Part shown: in pieces, positions 61,581 through 64,000 of the stretch
How the letters are laid out: every line of letters starts with the position of its first letter
How positions within the stretch are numbered: position 1 is the first letter of the stretch
Assembly (NCBI RefSeq): GCF_004353825.1
Contig: NZ_SMNA01000002.1
Span: 62,001-126,000 of the forward strand
Direction: 5' to 3'
Origin: Occultella glacieicola
GTDB lineage: Bacteria; Actinomycetota; Actinomycetes; Actinomycetales; Beutenbergiaceae
DNA: 64,000 nucleotides
Translations under genes and position numbers: made by a program
Notes under the pieces: generated by a model
Databases searched by the model: none
What the model was told of the DNA's origin: nothing
What the model saw: only the letters and a program-made list of their open reading frames with translations

Positions 61581-63757
61581 GGGGCGACCGCCTGCGCTGC
61601 GGCCATCGGCTCGGCGACGGGGACCATCGGGGTCACCGAGACGGCGCAGACCTTGAACTCCGGCATGTGCGAGATCGGGTCGGTCGCGTCGGTGGTGATC
61701 CGGTTGACGCTGCCGGCGCCGCTCCAGTGGAACGGCATGAACACGGTGTCCGGCCGGATCCGGTCGGTCCAGCGTGCGGGTGCCTGGACCGTGCCGCGTG
61801 CGGAGGTGAGCCGGACCCGGTCGCCGTCGGCGATGCCGAGGCGGAACCCGAGGATGGGGTGCAGCTCCACGAACGGCTCGCCGCTGATCCGCTCCAGGTC
61901 CGGCACCCGGTGGGTCTGCGCGCCGGACTGGTAGTGCTGCAGCACCCGGCCGGTGACGAGATAGATCGGCGCGTCCGGCCGGACGTCGTCGCTCGGGCCG
62001 ACGTGGTCGACCGCGATCATCCGGGCCCGCCCGTCCGGGGTCGGGAACGCGTCCAGGAACAGCCGCGGCGTGCCCGGGTGGTCCGGCCCGGGGACCGGCC
62101 AGAACAGGCCGGGGCCGCCGTCGACCTCGTCGGCGTCGAGGCGGGCGTGGCTCAGGCCGGCGTAGTCCGCGATCCCGCCGGCGGAGGCCGCGGCGAGTTC
62201 GTCGAAGACGACGGCCGGGTCGGTCTCGAAGTGGACGTCGGAGCCGAGCCGGCGGGCCAGCTCGGCGAGGATCCACAGCTCCGAGCGGGCCTGCCCGGGG
62301 GCGTCGACGGCGCGGCGCCGTCGGATCACACGGCCCTCGAGCGAGGTCATGGTGCCCTCCTCCTCCGCCCACTGGGTGACTGGCAGCACCACGTCCGCGA
62401 GGAGCGCGGTCTCCGAGGGGACGAAATCGCACACCACGAGCAGGTCCAGGGCAGCCAGCCGGTCCGCGACCCGGTCGGTGTTCGGGGCGCTGACGAGCAC
62501 GTTCGAGCCGTGCACGAACAGCGCCCGGGGGCCGCCCGGGGTGCCGAGCGAGGTCAACAACTGCACGGCGGGCTTGCCGGGCCCGGGGATCGTGGCCTCC
62601 TCCACGCCCCAGACCCGTGCGACGTGGGCGCGGGCGGCCGGGTCGTCGATCTTGCGGTAGCCGGGCAGCTGGTCGGACTTCTGGCCATGTTCGCGCCCAC
62701 CCTGCCCGTTGCCCTGCCCGGTGATGGCGCCGTAGCCGGAACCGAGGCGGCCGGGCAGCCCGAGCGCCAGGGCGAGGTTGATGGCGGCGGTGACGGTGGC
62801 GGTGCCCTGTCTGGACTGCTCGACGCCGCGTCCGGTGAGGATGTAGGCACCGGGACCCCCGTGTGCCGGCGCGGCGGCGGCGAGCAACCGGGCCACCTCC
62901 CGCAGTTGCGCCGCCGGCACCCCGCACACGCCCTCGGCTCGTTCGGGCCACCACGCCGCCACCGAGCGCTGCACGTCGGCGGCGCCGGTGGTGCGGTCGG
63001 CGAGGTAGGCCTGGTCGGCGAGCCCTTCGGTGAGCACCACGTGCGTGAGCGCGAGCAGGACCACCAGGTCCGTGCCGGGCACCGGCTGCAGGTGCACCCC
63101 ACCCTCGCCGGTGCCCGGCCCCGCCCCGGTGAGGGCCGCCGTCGTACTCCGACGCGGGTCCACCACCACGAGACCGCCGCGTTCACGCACCCCGGCCAGA
63201 TGCTGCACGGACGGCGGCATCGTCTCGGCGAGGTTGGACCCGAGCAGCATGACCGCGCCGGCCCCGGCGAGGTCGGCGAGCGGGAACGGCAGCCCGCGGT
63301 CCGCGCCGAGGCTGCGGTTCGCCCCGGCCGCGGCGCTGGCCATGCAGAACCGGCCGTTGTAGTCGATGTTCGGGGTGCGCAGGACGGTGCGGGCGAACTT
63401 GCCGAGCGCGTACGCCTTCTCGTTCGTGAGCCCGCCGCCGCCGAACACGGCGACGGCGTCGCGCCCGTGGGCGGACCAGATCGCCTCGATCCGGGTGGTG
63501 ATCACGGTGAGTGCCTCGTCCCAGGTGGCCGGGTGCAGGTCACCGTCCGGGCCGCGCAGCAGCGGGGTGGTGATCCGGTCCGGGGTGTTCAGCACGGTGG
63601 CGCTGGTCCAGCCCTTCTGGCACAGGCCCCCGAGGTTCGTCGGGAACTGCCGCGGCCCGATGGTCACCGGCGTCGTGGTGCCCGGCGCCGCGGGGGTCAG
63701 CGTCATCGCGCACTGCAACGCGCAGTACGGGCAGTGGGACATGGTGCCGGCAGTCAC
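61577..63757 (-). CDS. nasA: Assimilatory nitrate reductase catalytic subunit (molybdopterin)
   Basis: 726 residues from the GTG at 63757 (an ATG five codons in is possible). N-terminal [4Fe-4S] ligands Cys9, Cys12, Cys16 (CPYCALQC) and the later GLCQKGW; molybdopterin-binding segments FGGGGLTNEKAY, LLGSNLAETMPP, TGRGVEQS and a C-terminal MopB barrel (LVTGRVLQHYQSGAQTHRVPDL, LTSARGTVQAPA). Cytoplasmic, no Tat signal. Reduces nitrate to nitrite for NirBD. Confidence 0.93.
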   Translation of the reverse strand: MTAGTMSHCPYCALQCAMTLTPAAPGTTTPVTIGPRQFPTNLGGLCQKGWTSATVLNTPDRITTPLLRGPDGDLHPATWDEALTVITTRIEAIWSAHGRDAVAVFGGGGLTNEKAYALGKFARTVLRTPNIDYNGRFCMASAAAGANRSLGADRGLPFPLADLAGAGAVMLLGSNLAETMPPSVQHLAGVRERGGLVVVDPRRSTTAALTGAGPGTGEGGVHLQPVPGTDLVVLLALTHVVLTEGLADQAYLADRTTGAADVQRSVAAWWPERAEGVCGVPAAQLREVARLLAAAAPAHGGPGAYILTGRGVEQSRQGTATVTAAINLALALGLPGRLGSGYGAITGQGNGQGGREHGQKSDQLPGYRKIDDPAARAHVARVWGVEEATIPGPGKPAVQLLTSLGTPGGPRALFVHGSNVLVSAPNTDRVADRLAALDLLVVCDFVPSETALLADVVLPVTQWAEEEGTMTSLEGRVIRRRRAVDAPGQARSELWILAELARRLGSDVHFETDPAVVFDELAAASAGGIADYAGLSHARLDADEVDGGPGLFWPVPGPDHPGTPRLFLDAFPTPDGRARMIAVDHVGPSDDVRPDAPIYLVTGRVLQHYQSGAQTHRVPDLERISGEPFVELHPILGFRLGIADGDRVRLTSARGTVQAPARWTDRIRPDTVFMPFHWSGAGSVNRITTDATDPISHMPEFKVCAVSVTPMVPVAEPMAAAQAVAP

Positions 63758-63764
63758 GCGCCGC

Positions 63765-64000
63765 TCAGATCCCGGCCGTGGCCATCGCGGACCCGCGCCG
63801 CGCGTATACGGCCCAGGTGACCACGGCCATCGCCGCGTACACGGCGATGAAGATCGCGAGCGCCGGCGCCAGCGAGCCCGCGAGTTCATTCGACGCCGCG
63901 AACCCGCGTGGGATGAGAAACCCGCCGAACGCCCCGATCGCGCCCGCGATACCGATGCACCCGGCGGCGGCCTTCACCGCGGCCGGCCCACCGCCGTCGG
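63765..64000 (-). CDS. narK: NarK-type nitrate/nitrite transporter, C-terminal end (cut by window edge)
   Basis: Only the last ~78 codons are in the window; the frame runs off the right edge. Two membrane helices with GCIGIAGAIGAFGGFLIPRGF (a NarK glycine-rich signature) and FIAVYAAMAVVTWAVYARR match the C-terminus of major-facilitator nitrate transporters. Its stop lies seven bases before the nitrate reductase start. Confidence 0.82.
   Translation of the reverse strand, partial: DGGGPAAVKAAAGCIGIAGAIGAFGGFLIPRGFAASNELAGSLAPALAIFIAVYAAMAVVTWAVYARRGSAMATAGI

Noticed and set aside
61388-63820. Long plus-strand open frame opposite the nitrate reductase genes
   Set aside because: Shadow of nasA and the flavoprotein gene, which carry complete cofactor motifs on the minus strand.

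Overview
The window is a compact, very GC-rich, gene-dense stretch typical of an actinobacterium; coenzyme F420 enzymes, a GlnR/NnaR-type nitrate locus and many leaderless promoters suggest an actinomycete of the Micrococcales kind (inference, no marker gene settles the genus). About 59 intact or edge-cut genes, one broken gene and one gene fragment were recognised. There is no rRNA, tRNA, CRISPR array or transposase.

Left part (1-13.9 kb): a membrane histidine kinase cut by the window edge, small membrane and zinc-finger genes, a GNAT enzyme, an HdeD-like membrane domain fused to a lipase, then a large leftward operon (13851 to 5298): beta-ureidopropionase, dihydropyrimidinase, an LLM-class oxidoreductase, a four-gene NMT1/THI5-type ABC importer and a class III aminotransferase. 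Together they read as uptake and reductive breakdown of a pyrimidine, without a classical dihydropyrimidine dehydrogenase in view.

14-25 kb: lipoprotein, SDR, secreted protein, an ECF sigma factor with a membrane partner, then a three-gene BtuFCD-like importer (18031-21091) of the putative F420-0 type behind a structured leader, a phospholipase D-type protein, a MOSC protein, cofE (F420-0:glutamate ligase), an F420-dependent LLM enzyme and a zinc-free ribosomal protein L33. Further F420 enzymes (Fgd, a PPOX-class protein) lie at 47.7-50.1 kb.

26-43 kb: sugar use: GH4 phospho-glycosidase divergent from a PfkB kinase, a CUT1 sugar importer, VOC protein, valS, GH29 alpha-L-fucosidase, GH3 glycosidase, a broken FMN reductase gene and a 1188-residue secreted clan GH-A glycosidase with a CBM9-like tail.

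43-54.6 kb: two small PIN toxin-antitoxin pairs (the first toxin has no canonical start codon), an unknown ATP-grasp/esterase/kinase neighbourhood, sirohydrochlorin chelatase, Fgd, a short CysG-like methyltransferase, a zinc-alcohol-dehydrogenase-type gene and, about 1.7 kb on, a 91 % identical fragment of its 3' end. A ~58-bp palindromic repeat occurs three times (two after valS, one after the dehydrogenase).

54.7-64 kb: a leftward nitrate assimilation locus: NarK (cut), nitrate reductase, its flavoprotein/[2Fe-2S] electron-transfer subunit, NirB, NirD, a siroheme methyltransferase and an NnaR-type HemD-winged-helix regulator. Most neighbouring stop and start codons overlap by four bases.
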